A stretch of 64,000 bases of DNA from assembly GCF_016741875.1 (NCBI RefSeq), contig NZ_JAERRF010000003.1, positions 1 through 64,000 on the forward strand. Direction: 5' to 3'. The notes below the pieces were generated by a model that had not been told where the DNA came from, did not search any database, and worked only from the letters and a program-made list of their open reading frames with translations. This DNA is from Streptomyces coffeae (GTDB lineage: Bacteria > Actinomycetota > Actinomycetes > Streptomycetales > Streptomycetaceae). Made by a program: the position numbers and the translations under genes. This document shows positions 47,272 to 56,968 of the stretch, one piece after another; position 1 is the stretch's first letter; every line of letters starts with the position of its first letter.

Positions 47272-48324
47272 TCACGCCGTCCGCGTCGGATGCTCCGGTG
47301 TCGCCCTCGGCGGCCGACTGCCCGGGTGGCCATGGCGCCAGACCCAGAAGATCGCCGCGGAGAGCACACACCACCCCGCCAGCACCAGGAACGGGAACGC
47401 GTGCTGGTGGTCGCCGAAGTAGATGGCCGTGTGCTGGGCGTTCACCGAGGCGCCCGGCGGGAGCCAGCGGCCGATGCGGCCCAGGAGGGACGGGAGCAGG
47501 GGCCAGGAGACCGCGCCGCCCGAGGAGGGGTTGCCCAGCAGCACCATCAGTCCCCAGGTCGGGATGAGCGCCCAGCGTCCGAAGAGGACGTTGAACATCG
47601 AGAAGACCAGGCCCGAGGTGAACATCGTCAGGGCCAGGATCGCCCAGGACTCCACGAACGGGAGGTCCAGCGTGCCCAACCCCCAGTCCACGATCGCCGC
47701 GATGGTGAAGCCGCCGAGCACGGCGTACGCGATCATGAAGCCGATCCGGGCCGCCGGTTCGAGCCCCGCGGCGTTCACACTCAGCTGGATCGCGCCCAGG
47801 AAGCCGATGATCACGGCGGCGAGCGTGATGTAGAAGACGGCGAGACCGCGCGGGTCGCCTGCTTGCAGCGGCTTGAGGTCCCTGACCCGGACCGGTACGC
47901 CGACCTCCCGGCCCACCTTCCCGGCGGCCGAGGCGAGCACCTGGGCGACGGTCGCGCCCGCCGCGGCGGAGAGGTCCAGTTCGACGCCGCGGCCGCGCAT
48001 CCGCAGCACCGCGAAGACCTTCTGCTCCTCGACGACCCAGCGGGCCGCACCGAACGAGGGGTACGCATGCAGCCGGAGCGAGGCGTCCAGGGCCTTCTCC
48101 ATACCGTTGATGAACTCCGTCCGCGGGGCGGTGCCCCGGTCGCCGAGGATCACCGCGGTGGGGATCTGGCGCGGGGTGGGGTTGGCGAACGCGTAGGTGT
48201 ACGAGCCCGCGAAGAGACCGGCGCCGGCCGCGATGATCAGCACGATGACGGTGGCCGGGAGGTACGCCGAGTGCTTGAACCGCTCCCAGACCGATGGCGC
48301 CCTGTCCGCCGTGTCATCCGCCAT
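47272..48324 (-). CDS. ABC-2/YhgE-type integral membrane protein (DUF3533-like)
   Basis: A 350-residue membrane protein. One N-terminal helix (VIVLIIAAGAGLFAGSYTYA) is followed by an extracytoplasmic domain of about 120 residues, then about five helices including VFYITLAAVIIGFLGAIQLS. This topology resembles ABC-2-type permease / YhgE-Pip phage-infection-type proteins and DUF3533. The function is unknown. The ATG 48324 lies about 100 bp from the divergent hrpA start. Confidence 0.75.
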   Translation of the reverse strand: MADDTADRAPSVWERFKHSAYLPATVIVLIIAAGAGLFAGSYTYAFANPTPRQIPTAVILGDRGTAPRTEFINGMEKALDASLRLHAYPSFGAARWVVEEQKVFAVLRMRGRGVELDLSAAAGATVAQVLASAAGKVGREVGVPVRVRDLKPLQAGDPRGLAVFYITLAAVIIGFLGAIQLSVNAAGLEPAARIGFMIAYAVLGGFTIAAIVDWGLGTLDLPFVESWAILALTMFTSGLVFSMFNVLFGRWALIPTWGLMVLLGNPSSGGAVSWPLLPSLLGRIGRWLPPGASVNAQHTAIYFGDHQHAFPFLVLAGWCVLSAAIFWVWRHGHPGSRPPRATPEHPTRTA

Positions 48325-48424
48325 GCGCTCACGCTAAAGCGTGCATCACGGACATAAGGCGCAACACGGCCCGATCGGAAATGGTTCGCCAGCCGTTTTC
48401 CCGAGGTGAGATCCTGGGGTCCGT

Positions 48425-51400
48425 ATGTCCATCACGCCTGCCCCCGCCCTGTCCGCCCTGCTGGCGCGGCTCCCCGAGCTCATGCTGCGTGACCAGCAGC
48501 GGCTGGGTCGCCGGCTCGACGGCGCGCGCCGGATCCGTAAGCCCGAGGCCCGTGCCGCCGTCCTCGGTGACATCGTCCAGGAGGTCGAGCACGCCGAACT
48601 GCGCGTCGCGGGCCGCCGGGCCGCCGTGCCGGACGTGACCTATCCGGAAGAACTGCCGGTCAGCCAGAAGAGGGACGACATCCTGGCGGCCGTGCGCGAT
48701 CACCAGGTGGTGATCGTCGCGGGTGAGACCGGCTCCGGCAAAACCACCCAGATCCCCAAGATCTGTCTGGAGCTGGGGCGGGGGGTGAAGGGGCTGATCG
48801 GCCATACGCAGCCGCGTCGTATCGCCGCCCGTACCGTCGCCGAGCGCATCGCCGAGGAGATCGGGTCACCGCTGGGCGAGTCGGTCGGCTGGAAGGTCCG
48901 GTTCACCGATCAGGTGAGCCCGGACACCCACGTCAAGCTGATGACCGACGGCATTCTGCTCGCCGAGATCCAGACCGACCGCGAGCTGCGCCAGTACGAC
49001 ACGATCATCATCGACGAGGCCCATGAGCGCAGCCTCAACATCGACTTCCTGCTCGGCTATCTCGCCCAGCTGCTCCCCCGCCGCCCCGATCTCAAGATCG
49101 TGATCACCTCCGCGACCATCGATCCCGAGCGCTTCTCCCGCCACTTCGGCGACGCGCCGATCGTCGAGGTCAGCGGGCGTACCTATCCGGTGGAGGTGCG
49201 GTACCGGCCGTTGCTGGAGGAGGGCGGCGAGGACAGCGACCGCGACCAGATCACCGCGATCTGCGACGCGGTCGACGAGCTCCAGGCCGAGGGGCCTGGC
49301 GATGTCCTGGTCTTCCTCTCCGGTGAGCGGGAGATCCGGGACACGGCCGACGCGCTGAACAAGAAGCAGCTCCGGGCGACCGAGGTGCTGCCGCTGTACG
49401 CCCGGCTGTCCCATGCCGAGCAGCACCGGGTCTTCCAGCGGCACACCGGCAGACGGATCGTGCTGGCGACGAATGTCGCCGAGACCTCGCTGACCGTCCC
49501 CGGCATCCGCTATGTGATCGACCCGGGCACCGCCCGGATCTCCCGCTACAGCCATCGCACCAAGGTCCAGCGGCTGCCGATCGAGCCGGTGTCGCAGGCC
49601 AGCGCCAATCAGCGCAAGGGCCGCTGCGGCCGTACCAGCGACGGCATCTGCATCCGGCTGTACTCCGAGGACGACTTCCTCACCCGCCCGGAGTTCACCG
49701 ACGCCGAGATCCTGCGGACCAACCTCGCCTCCGTCATCCTCCAGATGACCGCCGCCGGACTCGGCGACATCGAGAAGTTCCCGTTCATCGACCCGCCGGA
49801 CCGGCGCAACATCAAGGACGGCGTCCAGCTTCTGGAAGAGCTGCACGCGCTGGACGGCGCACAGAAGGATCCGCGCAAGCGGCTGACGAAGGTCGGCCGC
49901 AAGCTGGCCCAGCTGCCCGTGGACCCGCGGCTGGCCCGGATGGTGCTGGAGGCGGACCGCAACGGCTGTGTGCGCGAGGTCATGGTGATCGCGGCCGCGC
50001 TGTCCATCCAGGACCCGCGCGAGCGCCCCTCCGACAAACAGCAGCAGGCCGATCAGCAGCACGCTCGCTTCAAGGACGAGTCGAGCGACTTCCTGGCCTT
50101 CCTCCATCTGTGGAAGTACATCAGGGAGCGGCAGCGGGAACTGTCCTCGTCCGCGTTCCGCCGGATGTGCCGCCAGGAGTTCCTCAACTACCTGCGGATA
50201 CGTGAATGGCAGGACATCTACAGCCAGTTGCGCACCGTGGCCAAAACCATGGACATCCATCTGTCCGAAGACGACGCGGCGCCGGACCGGGTGCACACCT
50301 CGCTGCTGTCCGGGCTGCTGTCGCACATCGGACTCAAGGACGCCGAGAAGAACGAGTATGTGGGCGCGCGCAGCGCCAAGTTCGCGGTCTTCCCCGGCTC
50401 CGCGCTGTTCAAGAAGCCGCCACGCTGGGTGATGTCGGCCGAGCTGGTGGAGACCTCCCGGCTGTGGGCGCGGGTCAACGCGAAGATCGAGCCGGAGTGG
50501 ATCGAGCCGCTCGCCGAGCACTTGGTCAAGCGCACCTACAGTGAGCCGCACTGGGAGCAGAAGCAGGCGGCGGTGATGGCGTACGAGCGGGTCACGCTCT
50601 ACGGGGTGCCGATCGTCGCCCAGCGGAAGGTCAACTACGGCCGGATCGACCCGGAGACCTGTCGCGATCTGTTCATCCGCAACGCCCTGGTCGAGGGCGA
50701 CTGGCGCACCCACCACCAGTTCTTCCACGACAACCGGAAGCTGCTGGGCGAGGTGGAGGAGCTGGAGCACCGGGCCCGGCGCCGCGACATCCTGGTGGAC
50801 GACGAGACCCTCTTCGACTTCTACGAGCAGCGGATCCCCGAGCATGTGGTGTCGGGCGCGCACTTCGACTCGTGGTGGAAGCACAAGTGTCGTGAAGGAG
50901 GGGCTGCGCCGGAGCTTCTCAACTTCGAGAAGTCGATGCTCATCAACGAGCGGGCGCAGGACATCACCAAGGACGCCTATCCCGACTCCTGGCGGCAGGG
51001 CAAGCTCACGTTCCGGGTGACGTACCAGTTCGAGCCGGGCGCGGACGCGGACGGCGTGACCGTCCACATTCCGCTCCAGGTGCTCAACCAGGTCACCGCG
51101 GAGGGTTTCGACTGGCAGATCCCGGGGCTGCGCGAGGACCTCACCACCGAGCTGATCCGGTCCCTGCCCAAGCCGGTGCGGCGCAACTACGTACCGGCGC
51201 CGAACTACGCGAAGCGCTTCCTGGAAAGCGCTCTCCCCGTCCAGGAGCCGCTGACCGCGACCCTCGGCCGGGAGCTCCAGCGGATGGTGGGCGTACGGAT
51301 CGAGCCGGAGGACTGGGACTGGTCCAAGGTCCCCGAACATCTCAAGATCACCTTCCGGGTGGTCGACGAGCGGCGCCGCAAGCTGGCCGAGGACAAGGAC

Positions 51401-52360
51401 CTGGAGGCGCTGAAGCAGCGGCTCAAGCCCAGGACCCGGGCCGCGATCTCCAAGGCGTTCGAGACCTCGAAGCAGGCGGTGGGCACAGAACAGCGCAGCG
51501 GGCTGACCCAGTGGACGATCGGGGCCCTGCCACGCACCTTCGAGACCCGCCGCGGCGGCCAGCCGGTCAAGGCGTATCCGGCGCTGGTGGACGAGGGCGC
51601 GTCGGTGGCGGTGCGGCTGTTCGACACCGAGGCCGAGCAGCGGGAGGCGATGTGGCGCGGAACGCGCCGGCTGATCCTGCTCCAGCTGCCGTCCAGCCCG
51701 GCCAAGTTCGTCCAGGGCAAGCTGTCCAACCAGGCCAAGCTGGCGCTCTCGGCGAGTCCGCACGGCAGTGTGCAGGCCCTCTTCGAGGACTGTGTGGCCG
51801 CGGCGGCCGACCGGCTGATCACCGCGCGGGGCGGCCCCGCGTGGGACGAGGAGTCCTTCCGCAAGCTCTTCGACGCGGTGCGCGCCGACCTGGTGGACGC
51901 CACGCTGGACACCGTCCGCAAGGTCCAGGAGGTGCTGGCGGCCTGGCAGTCGTGCGAACGGCGGCTGAAGGCCACCACGAGCCCCGTGCTGCTGTCGTCC
52001 CTCCAGGACATCCGCGAGCAGCTCGCCCAGCTGATCACGCCGGGCTTCGTGACCGCCCACGGGGTACGCCGCCTCCCGGACCTCATGCGCTATCTGGTGG
52101 CCGTGGACCGGCGCCTCCAGCAGCTCGCGGGCAACGCCGAGCGGGACCGCACCCGGATGGCGAAGGTCCGCGAGATGCAGGACGAGTACGCCTGGCTGCT
52201 GGAGCAGTTCCCGGCCGGGCGTCCGGTGCCCCAGGAGGCGCTGGAGATCCGCTGGATGATCGAGGAGCTGCGGGTGAGCTACTTCGCGCATGCGCTCGAC
52301 ACCGCCTATCCGGTCTCCGACAAGCGGATCGTGAAGGCGATCGACGCGGCGGCCCCGTAG
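48425..52360 (+). CDS. hrpA: ATP-dependent RNA helicase HrpA
   Basis: A 1311-residue DEAH-box helicase of full length. It has motif I VAGETGSGKTTQIPK (about 97-111), DEAH box IIIDEAHERS (about 193-202), motif III ITSATID, and the motif VI region QRKGRCGRTSDG. The winged-helix/ratchet and OB-fold (HA2) domains follow, then a long HrpA-specific C-terminal region with DUF3418. HrpA acts in RNA processing and in rescue of collided ribosomes. ATG 48425 is chosen; the upstream GAGGTGAG is rather far. Gene order with bldC nearby is as in S. coelicolor. A tRNA-Asp follows. Confidence 0.95.
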   Translation: MSITPAPALSALLARLPELMLRDQQRLGRRLDGARRIRKPEARAAVLGDIVQEVEHAELRVAGRRAAVPDVTYPEELPVSQKRDDILAAVRDHQVVIVAGETGSGKTTQIPKICLELGRGVKGLIGHTQPRRIAARTVAERIAEEIGSPLGESVGWKVRFTDQVSPDTHVKLMTDGILLAEIQTDRELRQYDTIIIDEAHERSLNIDFLLGYLAQLLPRRPDLKIVITSATIDPERFSRHFGDAPIVEVSGRTYPVEVRYRPLLEEGGEDSDRDQITAICDAVDELQAEGPGDVLVFLSGEREIRDTADALNKKQLRATEVLPLYARLSHAEQHRVFQRHTGRRIVLATNVAETSLTVPGIRYVIDPGTARISRYSHRTKVQRLPIEPVSQASANQRKGRCGRTSDGICIRLYSEDDFLTRPEFTDAEILRTNLASVILQMTAAGLGDIEKFPFIDPPDRRNIKDGVQLLEELHALDGAQKDPRKRLTKVGRKLAQLPVDPRLARMVLEADRNGCVREVMVIAAALSIQDPRERPSDKQQQADQQHARFKDESSDFLAFLHLWKYIRERQRELSSSAFRRMCRQEFLNYLRIREWQDIYSQLRTVAKTMDIHLSEDDAAPDRVHTSLLSGLLSHIGLKDAEKNEYVGARSAKFAVFPGSALFKKPPRWVMSAELVETSRLWARVNAKIEPEWIEPLAEHLVKRTYSEPHWEQKQAAVMAYERVTLYGVPIVAQRKVNYGRIDPETCRDLFIRNALVEGDWRTHHQFFHDNRKLLGEVEELEHRARRRDILVDDETLFDFYEQRIPEHVVSGAHFDSWWKHKCREGGAAPELLNFEKSMLINERAQDITKDAYPDSWRQGKLTFRVTYQFEPGADADGVTVHIPLQVLNQVTAEGFDWQIPGLREDLTTELIRSLPKPVRRNYVPAPNYAKRFLESALPVQEPLTATLGRELQRMVGVRIEPEDWDWSKVPEHLKITFRVVDERRRKLAEDKDLEALKQRLKPRTRAAISKAFETSKQAVGTEQRSGLTQWTIGALPRTFETRRGGQPVKAYPALVDEGASVAVRLFDTEAEQREAMWRGTRRLILLQLPSSPAKFVQGKLSNQAKLALSASPHGSVQALFEDCVAAAADRLITARGGPAWDEESFRKLFDAVRADLVDATLDTVRKVQEVLAAWQSCERRLKATTSPVLLSSLQDIREQLAQLITPGFVTAHGVRRLPDLMRYLVAVDRRLQQLAGNAERDRTRMAKVREMQDEYAWLLEQFPAGRPVPQEALEIRWMIEELRVSYFAHALDTAYPVSDKRIVKAIDAAAP

Positions 52361-52519
52361 CCGGCCACAGCGGCACACAGGGGTTTCCCGGAGGGCGTCC
52401 CAGGGCTCTTCGGGGGCCGCCGGGCGCGAGTTCGACCGCACCCCCTGACCTGCTGTAGAGTCTGGGACGCAAGCGCACAGCAGCGCGGCGCAGACGGCTC
52501 GTCCGTAAGCGTCACTGTT

Positions 52520-52594
52520 GGTCCTGTGGAGCAGTTTGGAGTGCTCGCCACCCTGTCAAGGTGGAGGCCGCGGGTTCAAATCCCGTCAGGACCG
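52520..52594 (+). tRNA. tRNA-Asp (GUC), copy 2
   Basis: A 75-nt cloverleaf identical to copy 1 at 44813-44887 (GGTCCTG acceptor, CTGTCAA anticodon loop, discriminator G). Confidence 0.96.
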
Positions 52595-52602
52595 CATCGC
52601 AG

Positions 52603-52635
52603 AAGGCCCGGATTCCCAGTGGATCCGGGCCTTTT
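52603..52635 (+). terminator. Terminator after tRNA-Asp copy 2
   Basis: AAGGCCCGGAT pairs with ATCCGGGCCTT (11 bp) across a 9-nt loop and ends in TTTT. Confidence 0.85.
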
Positions 52636-52712
52636 GGCATCTTGACGGCCACCCGCGGCCGGAGGTACCCAGACAAGAAGGTGTGTGGTGGGGTGCGCGG
52701 GAGGTGCGGCGC

Positions 52713-52958
52713 ATGGGGATGTCCGCGAAACATGAGACCAGGGCGCTGCTGCGCGCCCATTTGGCGGCCGCCACGGGCTATCGCCATCTGACCCGGCACT
52801 GTCCGATCTGCCATCGGCTGCTGCTGCTGGCGATGGAGCCGACGGCGGCCGGTGAGGGACGGGATACGGTCCGGGAGGAGCCGTCGGCGTCGGCGGAGCC
52901 GGCGGCGCGGGAATCCGGCCGGGAGCCGGAGCCCTCTGCTCCGCCCTCAACTCGGTAA
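52713..52958 (+). CDS. Small CxxC protein, DUF6274-like
   Basis: An 81-residue protein reading MSAKHETRALLRAHLAAATG and then HLTRHCPICHRLLLLAME, with a C-x2-C site plus flanking His, possibly zinc-binding. The C-terminal half is Glu/Pro-rich and disordered. It resembles a small Streptomyces family (recalled as DUF6274) found near bldC. GGGAGG precedes ATG 52713; ATG 52719 is an alternative. Confidence 0.72.
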   Translation: MGMSAKHETRALLRAHLAAATGYRHLTRHCPICHRLLLLAMEPTAAGEGRDTVREEPSASAEPAARESGREPEPSAPPSTR

Positions 52959-53410
52959 GCCCTTACCACAGTTGCGCTTTACCGCAGCCGTTAGGGCGGA
53001 AACAAGTACCCAATGGTGTGACGGGAGTCACCGAATGGGTTTCCCGAGCAGTGGAACTTATGCCCGGCTCACAATGGGTCAATTTAATATGTGCAATTGC
53101 ACCCTTGGTCCGAGCCACCGCCGGAGCCCCTCCGAGACCGCCATGACCGGCCCGGATCACGACCCTTCGGGGCTGTGCGGCGACGTTCGGCGACACCCCG
53201 CGGGAGGCCATCATCCCCCCGTCCGCAACCACGCCCCGAGGGCGGAAGCGGACACAAAAAAGATCGCGCTGGACCCGGCGGAGTCCAGCGCGATCGACGA
53301 CGCACCCATGTCGAGCGGTGATTGGCCTGTTGGGGCAGGCACCCGTCGTGTGGAGCCTTACAGGCGAAAGCCGGGCTGGGGGGCCCGGAAATGCCCGGTT
53401 ATGCGGTTGT
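52959..53410. other. Gap between DUF6274-like gene and bldC
   Basis: About 450 bp without a supported gene. It contains the bldC terminator (53256-53295) and an A/T-rich patch (TCAATTTAATATGTGCAATTG near 53079-53099) that could be a promoter, for an unknown transcript. Confidence 0.4.
53256..53295 (-). terminator. Intrinsic terminator of bldC
   Basis: On the minus strand GATCGCGCTGGAC pairs perfectly with GTCCAGCGCGATC (13 bp, 8-nt loop) and is followed by TTTTTT, about 115 nt after the bldC stop codon, leaving a long 3-prime UTR. Confidence 0.88.
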
Positions 53411-53617
53411 TCAGGCCTCGCTGCGCTGCTGCGGGATGCCCGCCAGAAGTGCACGGACCTCCGCTTCGCGGTAGCGCCGATGCCCTCCGAGCGTGCGGAT
53501 GGACGTGAGCTTGCCTGCCTTCGCCCAGCGCGTGACCGTCTTCGGGTCCACGCGGAACATCGTGGCAACCTCAGCCGGGGTCAGCAGCGGCTCGGCATCA
53601 GGGGTGCGAGCGGTCAT
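53411..53617 (-). CDS. bldC: Developmental regulator BldC
   Basis: A 68-residue MerR-like winged-helix protein: LLTPAEVATMFRVDPKTVTR (about 11-30), WAKAGKLTSIRTLGGHRRYR (wing, about 31-50). Length and sequence match BldC, which is nearly invariant in streptomycetes. BldC times the switch from vegetative growth to sporulation by binding DNA repeats cooperatively as head-to-tail arrays. It stands alone in its usual position near hrpA. A long upstream region holds its promoter. Confidence 0.97.
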   Translation of the reverse strand: MTARTPDAEPLLTPAEVATMFRVDPKTVTRWAKAGKLTSIRTLGGHRRYREAEVRALLAGIPQQRSEA

Positions 53618-54076
53618 GAGCGGCCTCCTCGGGAGAACCGAACCATCACGGTTCTTTCCTCTAAATTCTGCACCTTGACCCGCGTTGCCCGAAATGGCAG
53701 ACGCGGGCCGAGTCGGTTATAGGACGAACGGCTTGTCCTCGGCACTACAACTACACCATCTGTCCAGCCCCGTCGGCCAAACCGATGGAATTGCCCTCTC
53801 AGGTGTTCAACCTCGACGGAACCCGATGGACCATGCCATAACGGACAGTCACGCGTCCGTGACGATCAGTCACAACAGGATCAGGGGGCATCAGACCCAT
53901 CAAGGAGTGCAATACCGATGAATCCGCCCTTACTTGGGCGGAAGGAGCCCTTCCCGGACTCCTTGTCCTATTTTGACACGAGGGTGGGGGATTGCCGCAA
54001 GGCCCGAAGTCAGTGCTTTAGGTCACGATTGAGGCAATGGCCCGGATCGGGACCTACGTCCCCTGTACGCCCCGGA
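53618..54076. promoter_or_regulatory. bldC upstream region
   Basis: A 459-bp non-coding region. A/T-rich sequence close to bldC (AACCATCACGGTTCTTTCCTC at 53639-53659) is the likely promoter core. The inverted repeat AACCATCACGGTT is visible there (AACC...GGTT). No gene was accepted in the remainder. Confidence 0.45.
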
Positions 54077-54913
54077 TCAGCTCGCGTGCTGCCGTCCGCG
54101 TACATCGCTCCACCGGTCGGTCAGCCGCTCATAGACGCTTCCCGCCCGCTCCCCGTCCCCCTCGCGCAGCGCGGCGAGCCCCTCGGCCACATCGGCGGCC
54201 GAGCGGTCGTCCTCCAGATGCCCGGCGGGTACCGCGTGCACCAGACCGCCGTAGTCCAGCTCGACCAGTGACCGCGGATGGAATTCCTCGAGCCACCGGC
54301 CGACGTCCACCAGGCCGTCGATCAGCGGTCCCTCGCCGAGGGATTCCTTCAATACTTTAAGGCCACGCGCCACCCTCCGCCTGGCCTGGACCATTGGAGT
54401 GCGATACCGCAAGCACGGTCCGTCGTCACCCTTGGTGTACTCCCGCTCCTCGTCCGCGAACAGCACGAACCAGCGCACCGGGACATGCCAGGTCGCGGAG
54501 CGGATCCACGGCCGGGCGTCCGGGTTGCGCTCCAGCCACTGCTCGTAGTCGGAGGCCGCCTGGCGCCGCACCACCGGGGGCAGCACCGCGTCCAGCAGCG
54601 GCCCGGGAAGCTGCTCGGACAGCTCCTCCAGCGCCAGCCAGCCCCGCAGCCGCGTCCGCCAGGGGCAGACGCAGGTGACACCGTCCACGACCGCCACGAA
54701 GGCGTCCGCGCTCTCGTGTACGGGCACCGGCACCGGGGGCACCGGCAGCAGATCGGCCAGCGAGCGGCGCAGCTCGTCCTGCGCGCCGGGGAGGTCGTCC
54801 CGCTTGGCATAACGCGCCCAGTGCGACCGCTCCGGCTCGGGAAAAGCGGCCAGTGGTTCATAGACCCGCAGATACGCCGCGTACGGGACAATCACCGAAG
54901 ACGCCAAGGTCAC
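54077..54913 (-). CDS. Conserved hypothetical protein near bldC
   Basis: A 278-residue soluble protein without a recognised domain. It begins MTLASSVIVPYAAYLRVYEP, then LAAFPEPERSHWARYAKR, and contains FVAVVDGVTCVCPWRTRLRG and YEQWLERNPDARPWIRSATW. It resembles an actinobacterial family adjacent to bldC and vdh. GTG 54913 has GGGAG at 6 nt, a good start; the upstream frame lacks support. It is divergent from vdh. Confidence 0.78.
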   Translation of the reverse strand: MTLASSVIVPYAAYLRVYEPLAAFPEPERSHWARYAKRDDLPGAQDELRRSLADLLPVPPVPVPVHESADAFVAVVDGVTCVCPWRTRLRGWLALEELSEQLPGPLLDAVLPPVVRRQAASDYEQWLERNPDARPWIRSATWHVPVRWFVLFADEEREYTKGDDGPCLRYRTPMVQARRRVARGLKVLKESLGEGPLIDGLVDVGRWLEEFHPRSLVELDYGGLVHAVPAGHLEDDRSAADVAEGLAALREGDGERAGSVYERLTDRWSDVRGRQHAS

Positions 54914-55103
54914 TCGCGCTCCCTCAAGGCTGAGGCCACCACCAGGAGTTGTCTGCACCCGGCTGACCGCATCGTCCCACGCCCACCATGTGGACTCGTC
55001 GGGGACGTGAGCGATCCGTCGGGTGCCCAGGGCTTACCCTCTTGCCCATCGGCCCTCCCCACCAGCAAGGAGGGCGCCTACCCGACCTATGGGAGTCACC
55101 ACC

Positions 55104-56246
55104 GTGACCGACGTACGTCACACCGTCAGCGCCGACGGTCCGACGGTAAGTCGCGTGCCGAACCCTCTGTCCCCGCTCTCAATACTGTTCCGGTCCGACC
55201 TGGGCGGACATGAGCAGGTCCTGCTGTGCCAGGACCGGGAGAGCGGTCTGAAGGCCGTCATCGCCATCCACTCGACCGCCCTGGGCCCGGCCCTCGGCGG
55301 CACCCGTTTCCATGCCTACAGCTCCGAGGAGCACCCCGAGGAGGCGGCGGTCCTCGACGCGCTCAACCTCTCGCGCGGCATGTCCTACAAGAACGCGCTG
55401 GCCGGTCTCGACCACGGCGGCGGCAAGGCCGTGATCCTCGGCGATCCGGATGAGGCCAAGAGCGAGGCCCTGCTGCTGGCCTACGGCCGTTTCGTGGCGT
55501 CCCTCGGCGGCCGGTACGTGACCGCCTGCGACGTCGGCACCTATGTCTCCGACATGGACGTGGTGGCCCGTGAGTGCCCCTGGACCACCGGCCGCTCCCC
55601 GGAGAACGGCGGCGCCGGCGACTCCTCCGTACTCACCGCCTTCGGCGTCTTCCAGGGCATGCGGGCCAGCGCCCAGGCGTCCTGGGGCGCGCCCACGCTG
55701 CGCGGCCGCCGGGTCGGCATCGCGGGCGTCGGCAAGGTCGGCCACCACCTGGTGGAGCACCTCCTCGAGGACGGTGCCGAGGTCGTGGTGACCGATGTGC
55801 GCGGCGAGTCGGTCGACCGGGTGCTGGCCCGCCACCCCCGGGTCCAGGCCGTCCCGGACACCGACGCGCTGATCCGCGCGGACCTCGACGTGTACGCCCC
55901 GTGCGCGCTCGGCGGCGCGCTCGACGACGACACGGTGCCCGCCCTGACCGCGAAGGTGGTGTGCGGCGCGGCCAACAACCAGCTCGCCCACCCGGGTGTG
56001 GAGAAGGACCTCGCCGACCGCGGGATCCTCTACGCACCGGACTACGTGGTGAACGCGGGTGGCGTGATCCAGGTCGCGGACGAACTGCACGGTTTCGACT
56101 TCGACCGGGCGAAGGCCAAGGCGGCCAAGATCTTCGATACGACTTTGGCCATATTCGATCGTGCCAAGACCGACGGCATTCCGCCCGCCGCGGCCGCCGA
56201 CCGTCTGGCGGAGCACCGGATGGCGGAGGGCCGGGCGAACGGCTGA
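55104..56246 (+). CDS. vdh: Valine dehydrogenase (Leu/Phe/Val dehydrogenase family)
   Basis: A 380-residue NAD+-dependent branched-chain amino acid dehydrogenase that oxidatively deaminates valine, feeding branched-chain precursors to polyketides and fatty acids. Motifs: [10 protein letters not shown] near the substrate site, [12 protein letters not shown] with catalytic Lys, [17 protein letters not shown], and the NAD Rossmann loop [18 protein letters not shown] 55104 with GGGAG gives the family N-terminus MTDVRH. The order vdh-DUF3073-purM matches S. coelicolor. The expected role includes ammonium and valine regulation. Confidence 0.94.
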   Translation: MTDVRHTVSADGPTVSRVPNPLSPLSILFRSDLGGHEQVLLCQDRESGLKAVIAIHSTALGPALGGTRFHAYSSEEHPEEAAVLDALNLSRGMSYKNALAGLDHGGGKAVILGDPDEAKSEALLLAYGRFVASLGGRYVTACDVGTYVSDMDVVARECPWTTGRSPENGGAGDSSVLTAFGVFQGMRASAQASWGAPTLRGRRVGIAGVGKVGHHLVEHLLEDGAEVVVTDVRGESVDRVLARHPRVQAVPDTDALIRADLDVYAPCALGGALDDDTVPALTAKVVCGAANNQLAHPGVEKDLADRGILYAPDYVVNAGGVIQVADELHGFDFDRAKAKAAKIFDTTLAIFDRAKTDGIPPAAAADRLAEHRMAEGRANG

Positions 56247-56611
56247 CGGTCCGGGAAGGCGCTGAGAAGCCGCTGAGAACCGCCCCGACAGGCCGTGCGG
56301 GTCCCCTGCGGGCGGCTTCGCGCGGGGCCGTGAGAGCCCCGGCGGAGCCGTCGAGGAGAGATCCCTCACGGCCTGTCGGCGGGTCGGCGCACAGGACACG
56401 CTAAAATCGCAGCTGACCAGCGGGGAAGGGGCTCCCCGTCGGTCCTGCCGTGTGGCACCTCGTGCGGGCGACGTACCGTATGGCCACAGAAGCAGGTACC
56501 GTTGAAGCCCTACGGACCGGTCTCTCTCAGGAGAGTCCGCTCTAAGTGATGAACGTGAACGCGTGTCAAGACTCTGGGGCCGTCGAGCCCCGTCGTTGAG
56601 GGGGTCGAGCC
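56247..56611. other. vdh-DUF3073 gap with large inverted repeat
   Basis: This 365-bp gap contains CCGACAGGCCGTG (56285-56297) and its exact complement CACGGCCTGTCGG (56367-56379), which enclose about 70 bp with further G/C stems. It can form one large stem-loop, possibly ending vdh. A second hairpin, GGTCTCTC-TCAG-GAGAGTCC (56519-56538), lies in the DUF3073 leader. No gene was seen. Confidence 0.5.
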
Positions 56612-56866
56612 ATGGGGCGCGGCCGGGCCAAGGCCAAGCAGACGAAGGTCGCCCGCCAGCTGAAGTACAACAGCGGTGGGACGGACCTCTCACGCCTGGC
56701 CGAGGAGCTGGGCGCATCGACATCGAGCCAGCCGCCGAATGGCGAGCCGTTCGAGGACGATGAGCTGGACGACGACCCGTACGCACAGTACGCGGATCTG
56801 TACAACGACGATGAGGACGAGGACGACGAACAGTCGGATCCGTCCCCGCAGCGTCGCCGCGCCTGA
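56612..56866 (+). CDS. DUF3073 small acidic protein
   Basis: An 84-residue protein starting MGRGRAKAKQTKVARQLKYN, basic and followed by an acidic Asp/Glu-rich C-terminal half (EDDELDDDP). This is the DUF3073 family, conserved in actinobacteria next to purM/purF. The function is unknown; the charge split suggests an RNA- or ribosome-associated role. The ATG 56612 has GAGGGGGTCGAG upstream. Confidence 0.92.
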   Translation: MGRGRAKAKQTKVARQLKYNSGGTDLSRLAEELGASTSSQPPNGEPFEDDELDDDPYAQYADLYNDDEDEDDEQSDPSPQRRRA

Positions 56867-56905
56867 ACCACTCGTTCCAGGCGTCCGGCATTTCGCCGCA
56901 CCTCC

Positions 56906-56935
56906 GCCGGTCCGGGGCCCTCGCCTCGGACCGGC
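56906..56935. terminator. Terminator between DUF3073 and purM
   Basis: GCCGGTCCG pairs with CGGACCGGC (9 bp) across a 12-nt loop, between convergent genes. Confidence 0.6.
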
Positions 56936-56968
56936 TTCTGTGCTGCCCGCGCCCCGCGCGGGGCCGGC

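Noticed and set aside
48866-52441. 1191-codon minus-strand open frame over hrpA
   Set aside because: Complement of a fully conserved helicase gene; motifs are all on the plus strand.
53685-54271. Plus-strand ORFs upstream of bldC
   Set aside because: They lack codon bias and overlap the hypothetical gene on the other strand.
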